Assembly (NCBI GenBank): GCA_029721435.1
Contig: CM056582.1
Span: forward strand, 38,894,611 to 38,958,610
From: Gymnothorax reevesii
Taxonomy: Eukaryota > Chordata > Actinopteri > Anguilliformes > Muraenidae
Length of the DNA stretch: 64,000 bases
Direction: 5' to 3'
In this document: positions 44,844 to 58,874 of the stretch, one piece after another
Layout of the letters: every line of letters starts with the position of its first letter
Numbering within the stretch: the first letter of the stretch is position 1
Made by a program: the position numbers and the translations under genes
Notes under the pieces: model-generated
Database searches by the model: none
The model's input: only the letters and a program-made list of their open reading frames with translations
Told to the model about the DNA's origin: nothing

Positions 44844-45027
44844 GGGAACCGCGGTGGGACATTGTTCTAAGCGCGTACACCACAAAAAGGCTGTGTCCTT
44901 CCCGTGGCGACCCAGTTCGATTCCGGCTCGGGTCATTTGCCACATGTCTTCCCCATTCTTCTCCCCAGCTTTGCTGTCTCTCTCTACTGTGTAACTGTTA
45001 AATAAAAGAGAAAAATCCCCAAAAAAA
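44844..45027 (+). repeat. tRNA-derived SINE with target duplication
   Basis: Contains GTTCGATTCC (pol III B-box) near 44918 and a GGCTCGGGTCATTTGCC block, then CATGTCTTCCCCATTC and a TTAAATAAAAGAGAAAAATC tail. Flanked by GAAATGCGTGGCTGTG (44828-44843) and GAAATGCAGGGCTGTG (45028-45043), a 16-bp target duplication with two differences. I recognise the family as a common fish SINE. Confidence 0.8.
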
Positions 45028-45049
45028 GAAATGCAGGGCTGTGCCATAG

Positions 45050-46200
45050 ACTGTATAAAAAGATCGACGACGCTACCGTGACATCACGCTTTGGTTTCAG
45101 CATACCAAAAAGGAAGCCTCGATTTTGGCTATTTGAATTGCTCGATGTTGCCATTTTGAAACCTGATATGTTTTCTATTGGACGAGAGCGTGTACTGGAG
45201 ATCCGGGGAGGACTGTGGCTCTGGATCTGACCGAATCGGATAAGGACCAGAGGATAGCCACGCCTTATGCAGACATTCACCAACCAATGAGGACACCAAA
45301 GTGCACATAAATCGTGGACATGTTTTTTTTTTTTAAATCAAATGTATTTTGACCCATTTACCAATAATTTCTGCTGCAATTTACCTGACATTTGGTATTT
45401 GGTTTATAAGCAGCATGACTGATGGTTTGACTTTTTTTTTTTTTTGAACTTTGATTTTGACCTTGCTTTGACCACACACCTCAATTTCATAAATGGCTTT
45501 AAAAATCTGACATTATTTGACCGATGAAGCCGGAGCTTTGGAGACATTTTCCGTCCAATGAAGACTCCCAAGTGCTCGTGAATCATTGCTATGGCAGCTG
45601 TCTTTAAAATGCCATTTTTTCCCATTTGTTGATTTCTGCGGCGATTCAGCTGAAATTTTGTGTATAGCAAAGTAAATGGGAAGGGGCTGAGAGCAATTGT
45701 CAGGTAGAGGATGATGATTTTGCAGACGTGAACTTTGCTTTGTTCAGCACGTAATTTGTCTGAATGTGTTTGATAGATTATTTCTAGTTTTACATTTGGC
45801 TGCGCTGCATGCAAATGCAATAACAATTTACATATCACGTTTGATACGCTTAAAGAAAATGTTTTCCACCTTCACTGTCGGCTACTTAGACGCTCGAAAG
45901 TAACCAAAATCAAGAGTTATGAATTGCTTTATTTCAAATTCATCTTGTTAATTTATCAACTAAAAAAATGCTACAAATTTGCATTTGCCTGAACGTGTTT
46001 GCCAAGTCTTCGCTGAATTTGTCAATTGTTTGCAATGCGTTAGTAATTTCTCCCATTTTCATGTTCGATATGCTTCACAAAATGTTTTCCACTTTGCGTA
46101 CATTTTGAAACGCATAAAAACCAGGGCTATCTTTAAATAATTTTATTTTCAAGAAATTCAACGAGAGGTAGAATTCAGAGATCTGTTCTTATTTAGACGA
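45050..46200 (+). repeat. Dispersed fish repeat with roughly 250-270-bp internal units
   Basis: Blocks recur in direct order: CCAATGAGGACACCAAAGTG (about 45293) and CCAATGAAGACTCCCAAGTG (about 45556). AATTTCTGCTGCAATTTACC and GATTTCTGCGGCGATTCAGC follow at about 45366 and 45631. A second pair, GAAAATGTTTTCCACC (45855) and ACAAAATGTTTTCCACTTTG, is about 220 bp apart. The start (CTGTATAAAAAGATCGACGA near 45050) resembles a common fish repeat. Non-coding. Confidence 0.55.
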
Positions 46201-46995
46201 TTGACATTCTTTCAATCTTAACACGGCAGACGGTTTAGGTCTGTCTGCTTCTCATTTTCTCATCTTAATCATTATAGGCCACATTTTGGTTTTGATTAGT
46301 CAGTTGGCTGAATAAGCGGTTTGATTGCAAGTTAGGCAAAGTACACAGGAATTGATTTAAGGTAAGATAAGCATGTCAAGGCGATGGAGGCTGTCCAACC
46401 TCCCTGGCAATTAGCGGACTTCAAATCACTGTTTTCTTCCCGAAAGCATTTCAAATGTCCGCATTAGGTATGTGTCATAGAAAAATTAATAAGCAAACTC
46501 ATCTGTCTGCCTCATAGTGGCAGTTACTTTTACTGCACTTAAAATAATCGCAATTTGGTTAATTGTGCAAACCTACTGGCTAGCTAGCTAGCCATAAGGA
46601 TGCCTTCTTTCTCCTTTCTCCATTCAACTCACTCAAACAGAAGCAAAACTGTCCATCAATAAAGTCCTCCTCCAAAAGAACAGAGTAATAGAGCCTTCCG
46701 GTACAAGGATCCCATCAGTACTATTCCTTTCGGAATAATTCCCATTATCCATGTCAAAATCAAACTGCCATCACGTAAATGTAACCATGGCACTTCGAGG
46801 CTGGTTTTGGAAGTCTATTAGTTTTTTTTTTTTTCTTTTTACTCGTGTCATTCAGCAGCGCACAGTTCAGAGAATACGGCCTGACTTGCTGTGACGCATG
46901 GGTTTCAATACGTTTCTGCGGGTCTTTCAATTACTTTGGAAAGTTTCTACTGGCTGGAATTGGTTGAAAGAGTCAATCAGTAGATAATTACCAGA
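46201..46995. other. Intron 3, no recognised element
   Basis: Non-coding; no ORF or element border that I can support. Confidence 0.4.
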
Positions 46996-46997
46996 GT

Positions 46998-47545
46998 ATA
47001 GTTCAGATGGCCGTGAACTATAACTCTGCCTTACGCAGATGAGCCTGAGCAAGAATTAGAGTCACTGGATATCAACGAGGGATTGTATGAGGTTGTAAGG
47101 AACCACCGAATTTGTTGTGAGATGAAGTTGCGTAATTCAGTGGTAGGGGATCACATGTTTTTAATATCTGATGACTACAATTGTCAATCGATTGTAGAAT
47201 GATATAGTTGAGATACCTTTGGCCTATTATTGCTGAACTAGTTGCAACAAAGGTCAATGATTTTCTCTGTCACAAGAGATTATTCTTATTAAGTGCTGGA
47301 TAGACACTATGGCCAAGTATATCGAGCAGTTTGCACATCAGGCTTAGCTGAGGAGTTTAGTTCACATGACTGGGTAGCAAGGATGGAACTTAACTCGTCC
47401 ATATTCTAAACCGTGTTTGAGCTTGGCTTGCTAGCGAATATTCCATAAAAGATCCGGGTGTGCCATCTTGTGGTAGAACTGCATGCATAAATTGAGTAGC
47501 TCGATGTCCGCTGGCATCTTCATCTGCACAGTGGGGCTCATTCTC
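46998..47545 (+). repeat. Repeat family X, copy 3
   Basis: Opposite orientation to copies 1 and 2, same orientation as copy 4. Blocks: TTACGCAGATGAGCC, TCACAAGAGATTATTCTTAT, GAGCAGTTTGCACATCAGGC, TTAGCTGAGGAGTTTAGTTC and GATCCGGGTGTGCCATCTTG, ending near TCTGCACAGTGGGGC. Confidence 0.7.
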
Positions 47546-48018
<473 letters not shown>

Positions 48019-49960
48019 TGGGCCTGTCATGATAACAAATTTTGCTGGACGATAAATTGTCCCAAAATTTATTGCGATAAACGATTAGATTGTTGTTTCT
48101 GTACCATTTTTCAAATGTAATGATATTCTATAAAAATGCAAATTCACCCTTTTTAAAGATCAATGAGCTCCTAGGTTTTAGTGATTTTTAGTGCCCTAAG
48201 TGTACTAAGAATTCAATAAAATAAAAAAAACAGAATTATTATCCAATGCATATTCAAGCCAACAAACACATGTAATCTTTCATTTCTAAGTCAAGTCAAA
48301 ATTATTCACAAGCTCCAAGCTTGTAAAGAATTTAATCTGCTACTATTGCACTCAGATAGAAGTCAAATAGCATTAATTGAATATAGCCAATATATCAATA
48401 AAATCATTGACTTCACATTCAACTCCAAAATCAGATCACAAAGTCACATGCTCATGGGATTTTATGAATTTAGACTACCCTGAATGTACTGTGTAATAGC
48501 CAAAATTAAAAATAAGAACATAATCACTATAGATACACACCATTAATAAATCTTTTTTCTTTATCCAATCATCTAAAGAAACCATCTATGAGTTCTGTGA
48601 GTATTTTCAACTTCCAATTATTGACTAAAAACACAATCCTGATGGAACTCCTGGAAATATGCATTACATGTTACGCATTACAAATTAACCTAGTGAATAA
48701 GCCAAACGACAACGGAAAAGCAGTGTCACTAACTAGCCACATTCGGCTATATTCGGTGTCCAGTGACGCTCCATTTACATGAAAAAACAAAAGTGAAACT
48801 ACAAGGAAGGGCTGAAGCACCTTTAATATTAGCGAACAATACCACTAACTTTAGCCTTTACGACGCGATAGAAAAGTTAGTGGTATCGTTCGCTAATATT
48901 GCTAAAGGTCATGGATTAGCCGGGCAGCTGATGACATAACCATGATTTAGCTTTGGAGCCAGACGCCCAGCTGCGTTAGCAATGATAACCCGGGCGTATG
49001 CAGGGCACAGTTACCAATTAATTCAGCATCACCGAAGTCAAAATGTTGGGTGATGCGAAAAGTGATGCGAAAAGTGTGCGAAAGTGAGGTAAGAAAATAA
49101 AGGTCCATCAAGTTTGTTGGTAGGCTTTCGTAATGCAAAGTTATGGTTTGACTGGCCATACTACCATTAATGGGAGCTGGCGAAGGTGCGTCAAAGAGCT
49201 AAGACGAGCACCCGCTCGCACTCCCGGGGGATACGGATACACACTGAACCAACCACGCAACTTAGCAGCGCTGTACAGCATTTGTCAACGAGTTACATAA
49301 AGGGACGCAGCAGTGTTCAGCTGTCAACCACTCACGCCACTGAAACTTAGGCTACAAGACTGCTTCATCCCCGCTCCACTAGCCGAATGGGCTACACAAA
49401 ATACAGGTACATGGACTATTAATTATTATTACTATACTACAAGCTATCTGTCGTCTCGAATATCCGCAATATCCAAGTCGTTTCTTTTCCGCAGTGTTGA
49501 AACATTCCGCCGCATCCCCTGCCCACACAGCATCACATTTGACCGGTGTGCCTTAGCTGGCTAATTTGAAAACGGAGGTTCTGTAGAATGTATCAGGCAT
49601 AAGATCAATTCAGTTACGGAAATACTAAAAGTCAGAATGCTGTGGATATGAAATCGGATTTTCATGACTGAAAAATCAGAATTTTATTTATTTTTTTAAT
49701 TTTGAAGATAAAACAGCGGAATTCTGAGAATTAGCGGAAAAATCACATCCCTGAGACAAAGAGTGAGTGATTGACAAGACGGTTCACTCCACGGAGGAGT
49801 AAGGAACTGCGAGTAATCAGTCAAGATCAATGCACTGGAGTTAACTCTCTTGACATCCAGTGTCTTTGATAAATGAAAATTATCGACCCCAGAAAACTTA
49901 TCGACCTCATTTTTTGTTATCGTTAGATTAATTGATTTATTGATTATCGTGACAGGCCTA
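48019..49960. mobile_element. hAT element, internally deleted copy A (1942 bp), inside the minisatellite
   Basis: Left end TGGGCCTGTCATGATAACAA, right end complement TAGGCCTGTCACGATAATCA. Flanks ATTCCACG (48011-48018) and ATTCCACC (49961-49968) differ by one base, and both are minisatellite sequence. About 1.6 kb of its interior (48160-49757) is the reverse of copy B at 56997-58530. At 49757, where copy B continues towards a transposase remnant, copy A passes straight into about 200 bp of terminal sequence. This looks like an internal deletion derivative. Confidence 0.88.
48825..48900. repeat. Inverted repeat with 26-bp arms
   Basis: Arms 48825-48850 and 48875-48900 are complementary except at one base, with a 24-bp loop. 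Copy B (about 57800-57870) lacks the left arm, so the arm was gained in copy A. Confidence 0.85.
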
Positions 49961-50425
49961 ATTCCACCCATACTGTAAAGCCATGTTTACCCCACCCAAC
50001 CAGTACAGCCATGTTTACTCCGCCCATACAGTGCAGCCATGTTTACTCCACCCATACAGTACAGCCATGTTTACCCCATCCATACAGTACAGCCATGTTT
50101 ACCCCACCCATACAGTACAGCCATGTTTACTCCATCCATACAGTACAGCCATGTTTACCCCACTCATACAGTACAGCCATGTTTACTCTGCCCATCCAGT
50201 ACAGCCATGTTTACTCTGCCCATCCAGTACAGCCATGTTTACTCTGCCCATACAGTACAGCCATGTTTACTCTGCCCATACAGTACAGCCATGTTTGCCC
50301 TACCCATACAGTACAGGCATTTTTACTTCACCCATACAGTACAGCCATGTTTATGACACCCTTACAGTACAGCCATGTTTACTCCACCCATACAGTACAG
50401 CCATATTTACTCCACCCCAAAATCC
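49961..50425 (+). repeat. 28-bp minisatellite, right part (about 16 copies)
   Basis: Continues the array interrupted at 48018. Units are CATACAGTACAGCCATGTTT followed by variants of ACTCCACC, ACTCTGCC and ACCCCACC. No stop codons occur in the + frames, which creates false open frames of about 150 codons with a 28-residue period. There are no spacers between units, so it is not a CRISPR array. Confidence 0.95.
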
Positions 50426-51520
50426 TGTTTAAGCGATATGATTTAATTTGGCCATGACATAACTATCTTAGCTAGCTTCCGTGCGTCCAAACTGCATTTT
50501 CAAATTTTTGGAACGTTGGCTAGCTAGCAAGCTAGCTCAAAAGCAATCACTGGCACTGCTAACGAGCGAGTGAAGTTGGGGCAAAAACAAATGACACCGC
50601 TTAATTATGACGATTATTTACAAAGATTATCCATAGTTAACGTTAGCAAGCTAGCTAGATGGATACATAATCTAAGGAGTAACATAGTTCAATAAGCAGT
50701 CGCGCATTCGCAGCATAACCGCAGATACTATGGTATCTTCGGAGTGGGTCTGTGTAAACATCACCGCCCCCGTGGCACACTTATGAAGATAAACGAATGG
50801 GTCTACTGCGAGGCAGCAATAATTTCATTGGTCAACACGGAACCTTGCATTCTATTGGTTTATGATTTTTTATTTATTTTTTTTTTATGGGAATGTACCG
50901 CAGAAAAAAAGTGTCTGTTCGACGGGCAACTGATTTTTCATTTTTACTTGTCTGTGTGATAAACTGATTGTCCCGGGCGCCCGGGCAACCGATTTTTCGT
51001 TCACTGCGCTGGTCCTACCAAGTGTTGTGGCAGACTTATTTCTTTTTTTCCACGCTTCCAATAACCAAAAACTGCATAGATGCATAAAGCCTTGTTGTGT
51101 CAGACTCACAGGAAGAAAGGTTTTGTGTAAAGTAACAAACAAATGCAAAATTGCACATCTGTGGTCATCATGTGGTATTCTCAGAAAATGTACATGCGTA
51201 TTCCAACTGACAGAAGTTAGGCTGTATGTGTGAAGCATGGCTGGCTGCGACAAAAGTTTGTCCCGGTAGCCTACTCTAAGCTCGACTCAACATGGCTGCT
51301 CCAACCACCTAAATGTTTGCTGTCAATGTTTCCAGTGTCAGAAGTCAGGGCACTTTTGTCCACCTTTTAAAGGGTGCTCAAAATTCTCTGTCAAAATAAA
51401 TAAATAAATAAAATAAACTTGTCTGATTGACCAATCATTGTCTTTCAGTGACTATGGAAAGAGTAGTTCCTAAGAAAAGATAAGATAAGATAAGAAACAT
51501 GTCAATCAATACATCTTTAC
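50426..51520. other. Intron 4, no recognised element
   Basis: Non-coding. A GCTAGCTAGCAAGCTAGCTC-type run occurs near 50519-50536, and a poly-T near 50875. No gene found on either strand. Confidence 0.4.
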
Positions 51521-51524
51521 TGGT

Positions 51525-52110
51525 GAAGTTTCACGAGGGTGTGAACTATTGGTGTGCATTACGCAGATGAGCCCAAGTGAATAATTGAGTGATTGGCTAT
51601 TAACATGAGTGCTTAGGTTGATATAAGGGAGCGCTGAATTCGTCAATGGAGGAATCTACGCATATATCCACGGTAGGGAACTACGCGTTTTTGGCATATG
51701 ATGACTTTAATTGATAATAAAATGACAGTATCAGTATCATGTCGCAGTTTTGCTTCAGAAAACCGATTTTTCTTAACTACTAATTGGGATACCACTGGCT
51801 CACTATAACTGAAGTGGTTGCTGTAGAGGAAACAATTTTTTTCTGTCGCAAGAGAATTTTTTTTGAACTGCTGGATAGATTCTATGGGCAAGGATATTGA
51901 TCAGTTTGCACATCAGACTTAGCTGAGAATTTTAATTCATGCAACTCCTGAAAAACAGGGATGGGACTGAACTCAATATTAAACCATGTTCAAGGTCGGC
52001 TTGCTAGTGAATATTCAATAACTGATCCGGGTGTGCCATCTAGTGAGAGAAAAGTGTAACTGTGTGCATAAATATAGCAGCTGTATGTCTGCTGGAATCA
52101 ACATCTGCAC
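51525..52110 (+). repeat. Repeat family X, copy 4
   Basis: Shares with copy 3 the order TTACGCAGATGAGCC, GCATATGATGACTTTAATTG, GTCGCAAGAGAATTTTTTTT, CAGTTTGCACATCAGACTTA and GATCCGGGTGTGCCATCTAG, ending near ACATCTGCACAGATGGG. It is the most complete of the four copies. Confidence 0.7.
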
Positions 52111-54555
<2,445 letters not shown>

Positions 54556-54639
54556 TGATTTATTTTCATCTCCAGGATGACGAGTGTGAATGCTCCGCCA
54601 ATCTCCTCACTGAAGTGAGCTCTGATACAGCGTTCAAAA

Positions 54640-55530
54640 TCAATCAATTAATATCCTTTATTTAACCAGGTAAAAACTCATTGAGATTTAAAACCCCTTT
54701 TTCAAGAGTGACCTGGCCAAGACAGCAGCACAAAAAACAGATCACACACTACAGGAAATCAAGAGTGGGATTACATGATCGCACAGTGCAATCACAAGAT
54801 CTAATTGAGGTTATTTCTCTGTCTTTTAAAATGGTCTTGAATTCCCCCAGAGTTACAAGATATGTCAATTTCAAGTCCTTCTGCACTTCATTCCAGGTAG
54901 ATGGGGCAGAAAATTTTAAAGCCTTTTTGCCCAGTTCAGTTCTGACTCTTGGGACCTGCATCTGTATGATGTCCTGAGAGTGCAGGCCATATCAACTAAG
55001 GTTTCGGCACGTGTAGACACAAATATGCAGGCAGAAGTCCAAGAATAGATTTATATATAAAACTCAGCAAGTGAGAGAGTCTACGAAGATACAAAGATGG
55101 ACAATGTGCGACGGCATATAAGGAGCAGTGATGTACACGATAGCTGCAACCAGTGATAAAACACAAAGCACAGTGGTATACAGTATCCAATTTCTTTAAA
55201 AACTGATCAGGAGCGTTCATAAAAAGCAAGTCTCCATAGTCCAACAAGGGTAAAAAAGTTTTGGAGATCAAATGCTTTCTGACTTGCAAAGAAAAACATG
55301 ACTTATTTCTAAAAAAGAAACTCAATTTCAGTTTGAGCGTAGAAACAAGTTTGTCTATGTGCAGTTTAAAGGACAGGTTCTCATCAATCAGAAAGTATTT
55401 ATAAGAGGTGACCATTTTCATTTCAACCCCACAAACAGTTGACAACCTAATAAGGTGAGATGGAAGCTGCTTGCCAAAATAAGCTGTAATCCAGTGGTTG
55501 AGACGACTGAATTAGATTCAGACAACCTAG
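54640..55530 (-). pseudogene. L2-type LINE ORF2 C-terminal end
   Basis: Minus strand. The first part, 55445-54996, reads with MVTSYKYFLIDENLSFKLHI, LSFFFRNKSCFS, LPLLDYGDLLFMNAP, KKLDTVYHCALCFITG, HHCSLYAVAHCPSLYLRRLS and SFIYKSILGLLPAYL. The next, 54961-54749, has ELGKKALKFSAPSTWNEVQK and TLGEFKTILKD. This order is typical of the L2/Maui RT thumb and C-terminal region in fish. The 3' end with ATTTAACCAGGTAAAAACTC (complement) at about 54655-54685 is the usual L2-like tail. 5' truncated near 55530. Stops separate the pieces. Confidence 0.75.
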
Positions 55531-55938
55531 CCTGCCTACAAAATTGTCAGGATGGACAACCAAAAATTCTGGCTATTGTTTTTGGGCCTGTGTCCACAGG
55601 CAGCCCTTTTTGAGCAGCATCTAGCATCCCTGCCACCACGAAGCGCGGAGCTGGGAACATAGTATTCAGCTCTCTCCATCTGTATCTCTGTCTCCTTGGT
55701 ATTGGCACGATATCTCAAGAACTAGTGGTCCGATTGCTCAAAAGTTATAGGACACTCAAATCTTTTCAGTTTTTTTTTTTTGAAAATTATGCAGTTCCAG
55801 TCCAACGGATAGCTTGAAATGGTATAAAGGCAAGTGGTGAACTGTCAGAAGTTGTAAACTAAAGGTAAGGTTACCCAGGTTTTTTTGTACGCCGTCGAGT
55901 AGGTGAAAGGATGTTTCCTCAGTGTGTGACTGTCAACT
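55531..55938. other. Hairpin-group repeat remnant
   Basis: GAAGCGCGGAGCTGGGAACATAGTATTCAGC at about 55639, followed by a CTCCATCTGTATCTCTGTCT tract and ACGATATCTCAAGAACTAGT, resembles the layout at 20480-20710. No gene. Confidence 0.4.
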
Positions 55939-56400
55939 GTCAAACATGGAGGAGGAAGCATGTTGGTCTGGGGCTGTTTTGCTGGATCCAGGGTCAGTGA
56001 CAGAGTGAAAGGCACCCTGAACCAAAACGGCTCCTGCTGCATTCTGCAGCGCCATGCAGTACCCTCTGGTATGAGCCTAGTTGATCAGGGGTTTATCCTA
56101 CAGCAAGATAATGACCCAAAACATAAGTCCAAGCTCTGCCAGAGCTACCTTAGGAAAACAGAACAAGATGGTAAGCTTGATAACATGGAGTGGCAGCACA
56201 AGTCTCCAGACTTAAACCTCATTGAGATGGTTTGGGATGAACTGGACAAAAGATTGAAAGCAAAGCAACCTACAAGTGCCACACATTTATGGGAACTTCT
56301 GCAACAGAGCTGGGAAGAACTTTCTGAAGAATATTTGATTTTCATTGCAGAAAGAATGCCACCAGTGTGTTTAGCCGTCATATCTGTAGTGATGATTCTA
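55939..56400 (+). pseudogene. Tc1-like transposase fragment, fourth family
   Basis: Starts in the middle of the DDE domain with VKHGGGSMLVWGCF. Next are GFILQQDNDPKHKSK with the second Asp, SPDLNLIEMVWDELDKR with the Glu, then KAKQPTSATHLWELLQQSWE and ERMPPVCLAVI. The N-terminal HTH region, the first catalytic Asp and both inverted repeats are missing. Fragment of about 150 codons of an original 340. The end drifts into unrelated sequence near 56395. Confidence 0.85.
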
Positions 56401-56536
56401 GGACGTGTAATTTGCGAGATCCCGCAAGTTTGACAGACTTGGCGCAAAACGAAGATTTCAGTGCGCCAGCAACTACGCATTACATTATGATTTGACACGA
56501 ATCCTTTGTTGTAGTGCCTAGATTGATATGAAGACA

Positions 56537-56914
56537 TCATCTATAACAAACTTCGGTGCATTTATTCAACGAATTTATAAACCTACTGCAAAGACTTTTG
56601 TCAAAATGTCGGCAGCAAGAGACTTTTGTTTTTGCCTGTATTTGACTGTGGCTGGATGCATGTTTCTGTAACCCCCTGTCACGCTCGAGCGCTGTTTTCC
56701 ACTTGGTAAAACCACACGAGGTAAAAACAGCATCCCTCTCACCGGCAGTAACATATTTCCTGCCGGGAAAGCAAAAGCATGCATCCACCTGAACTGAGTA
56801 CTTAAGCCACAGTTGTGTACGATACCAGGCTGAATTGAATGATTGCCATAAAGTACTGAATGCACGCTCTAGGTCGCTAGCTAATATTGGCTGGGATGGA
56901 GCATTGCCATTCAA
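56537..56914 (-). pseudogene. hAT transposase N-terminal remnant (TTF-type zinc finger)
   Basis: Minus frame from 56914: QPILASDLERAFSTLWQSFN, then WLKYSVQVDACFCFPGRKY, DAVFTSCGFTKWKTALERDR, GLQKHASSHSQIQ. The DACFCF-GRKY...F...GF..WK.AL...GL.KH..S.H layout is that of the TTF-type zinc finger found in hAT-related and ZMYM-type proteins. The usual FPCRKY Cys is Gly here, so the finger is damaged. It lies directly beyond copy B (56997-58530) in the same orientation and is probably the transposase of that element. The catalytic domain is not found; the Tc1 fragment lies on that side. Confidence 0.6.
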
Positions 56915-56996
56915 GTCGCTAACCCTGGAGGTCGGGCCGAGGCAGCAGAGGGAACTGGTTTAGGGCAGTGCTTGTGGAGGGCGCTGGAGCCATAGC

Positions 56997-58530
56997 AGGG
57001 ATGTGATTTTTCCGCTAATTCGCAGAATTCCACTTTATCTTCAAAATAAAAAAAAAAAAACTGATTTTTTCAGTCATGAAAATCCGATTTCATATCTACA
57101 GCATTCCAACTTTCAGTATTTCCGTAATGATCTTATGCATGATGCATTCTACAGAACTTCCGTTTTCAAATTGGACAGCTAATTCCGGTCAAATGTCATG
57201 CTGTGTGGGCAGGGGTCGTGGCGGCAAGTTTCAACACTGAGGAAAAGAAAAGACTTTGATATTGCGTATATTCGAGACAACAGATAGCTTGTAGTATAGT
57301 AATAATAATTAATAGTCCGTATCCCTGTATTTTGTTTAGCCCATTCAGCTTGTGGAGCGAGGATGACAGTGTTGTAGCCTAAATTTCAGCGGCGTGAGTG
57401 GTTGACGGCTGCATCCCTTTATGTAACTCGTCGAGACAAATACTGAACACCGCTGGTAAGTTGCATGGTTCGTTCAGTGTGTATCAGTATTCCCGGGAGT
57501 GCGAGTGGGTGCTCGTCTTAGCTCTTTGACGCACCTTCGCCAGTTGTTCCGGTTGCTATTAACGGTAGTATGGCCAGTCAAACCATAACATTGCATTACG
57601 TAAGCTTACCAACAAACCTGATGGACCTTTATTTTCCTACCTCACTTTCGCACACTTTAATATGAAGCATTATCTCCCTAAATTTTGACTTCGGTGAATG
57701 CTGAATTAATTGTTTACTATTGCCAGCATACGCAGGGGTTATCAGTCCTAACGCAGCTGGGCGTGGTTATTTCATCAGCTGCCCAGCTAATCCATGACCT
57801 TTAGCAATATTAGCGAGCGATACCACTACGACACGCAACTTTTCTATCGCGTCGTATAATTAAAGGTGCTTCAGGACCTCGACGAGGAGCCCTTCCTCGT
57901 AGTTTCACTTTTGTTTTTTCATGTAAATGGAGTCACTGGACACCAAATATAGCCGAATGTGGCTAGTTAGTGACACTGTTTTCCATTGTAGTTTGGCTTA
58001 TTCACTAGGTTCACTTGTAATGCATATTTCCAGGAGTTACAACTGGATTGTGTTTTTAGTCAATAATCAGAAGCTGAAAATACTCGCAGAACTCCTAGAT
58101 GGTTTCTACAGATGACTGAATAAAGAAAAAAGATTTATTAGTGGTGTGTATCTACAGTGATTATATTCTTATTTTTCATTTTTGCTATTACACAGTACAT
58201 TCAGGGAAGTGTAAATTCATAAAAATCCCATGAGCATGTGATTTTGTGATATGATTTTGGAGTTCACTAAGAAGTCAATGATTTTATTGATAGATTGGTG
58301 ATATTCAATTAATGTTATTTGACCTTTATCTGAGTGCCATAGTGGCAGATTTCATTCTTTACAAGCTTGGAGTTTGTGACTAATTTTGACTTGACTTAGA
58401 AATGAAATGATTGCATGTGTTTGTTGGCTTGAATATACATTGGATAATAATTCTGTTTTTTATTATTTTATTGAATTCTTAGTACACTTAGGGCACTAAA
58501 AATCTCTAAAACCTCAGAGCTTCGGATTTT
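56997..58530 (-). mobile_element. hAT element, copy B (5' part, inverted relative to copy A)
   Basis: The reverse of 48160-49757. Shared blocks include CAGGGATGTGATTTTTCCGC, GTCATGAAAATCCGATTTCA, GTGTGGGCAGGGG, CCAGTCAAACCATAACATT, ATTAGTGGTGTGTATCTA and ATTCTTAGTACACTTAGGGC. The terminal repeat expected beyond 58530 is missing because the LTR retrotransposon starts there (about 58537). Confidence 0.75.
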
Positions 58531-58536
58531 TGCCCG

Positions 58537-58745
58537 TGTTGGAGCATTTTCCTCACCCGGAACATCACCAAGCGACGCCATCTCAAGGGACTGTAAATAT
58601 TTTTTTTTTCTAGTATCAATCTTGGTCAGTAGAGTAGATTGTAGGTTAGTGTTAGTCTTTGTTTAATAAATAACTGTTTGAGTTTTAAAATTTTGTCTGT
58701 CATCCCTTGCTGTCGTAAATGTCATAACAAATTGGGACCATTACA
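58537..58745 (+). repeat. 5' LTR (about 209 bp)
   Basis: Starts TGTTGGAGC and ends ATTACA, a TG...CA pair just before the primer binding site. It contains the polyadenylation signal AATAAA at 58665-58670. Borders are inferred, since the 3' LTR is unavailable for comparison. Confidence 0.55.
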
Positions 58746-58747
58746 AA

Positions 58748-58766
58748 TTGGGGGCTCAAGTCTGGG
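58748..58766 (+). other. Primer binding site, tRNA-Pro-like
   Basis: TTGGGGGCTCAAGTCTGGG directly after the LTR resembles the tRNA-Pro-type site TGGGGGCTCGTCCGGG, with differences in the middle. Confidence 0.5.
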
Positions 58767-58874
58767 ATAGACCATTGTGTGAGTCATTTATTGAAAATCT
58801 AACATTTGAAATTGTAAAATTGTTTTTTGAATTTTCCTATTTATATTGATATATATATAGATAGATCAACAGCA

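Noticed and set aside
44691..45047. 118-codon minus frame and overlapping frames
   Set aside because: Cover the hAT end and a SINE; no protein similarity recognised.
49961..50425. CRISPR-like array of 28-bp repeats
   Set aside because: Units are directly adjacent with no unique spacers, and the locus is in a eukaryotic intron.
49983..50457. Three overlapping frames of about 105-149 codons with 28-residue repeats
   Set aside because: By-products of the 28-bp minisatellite in intron 4.
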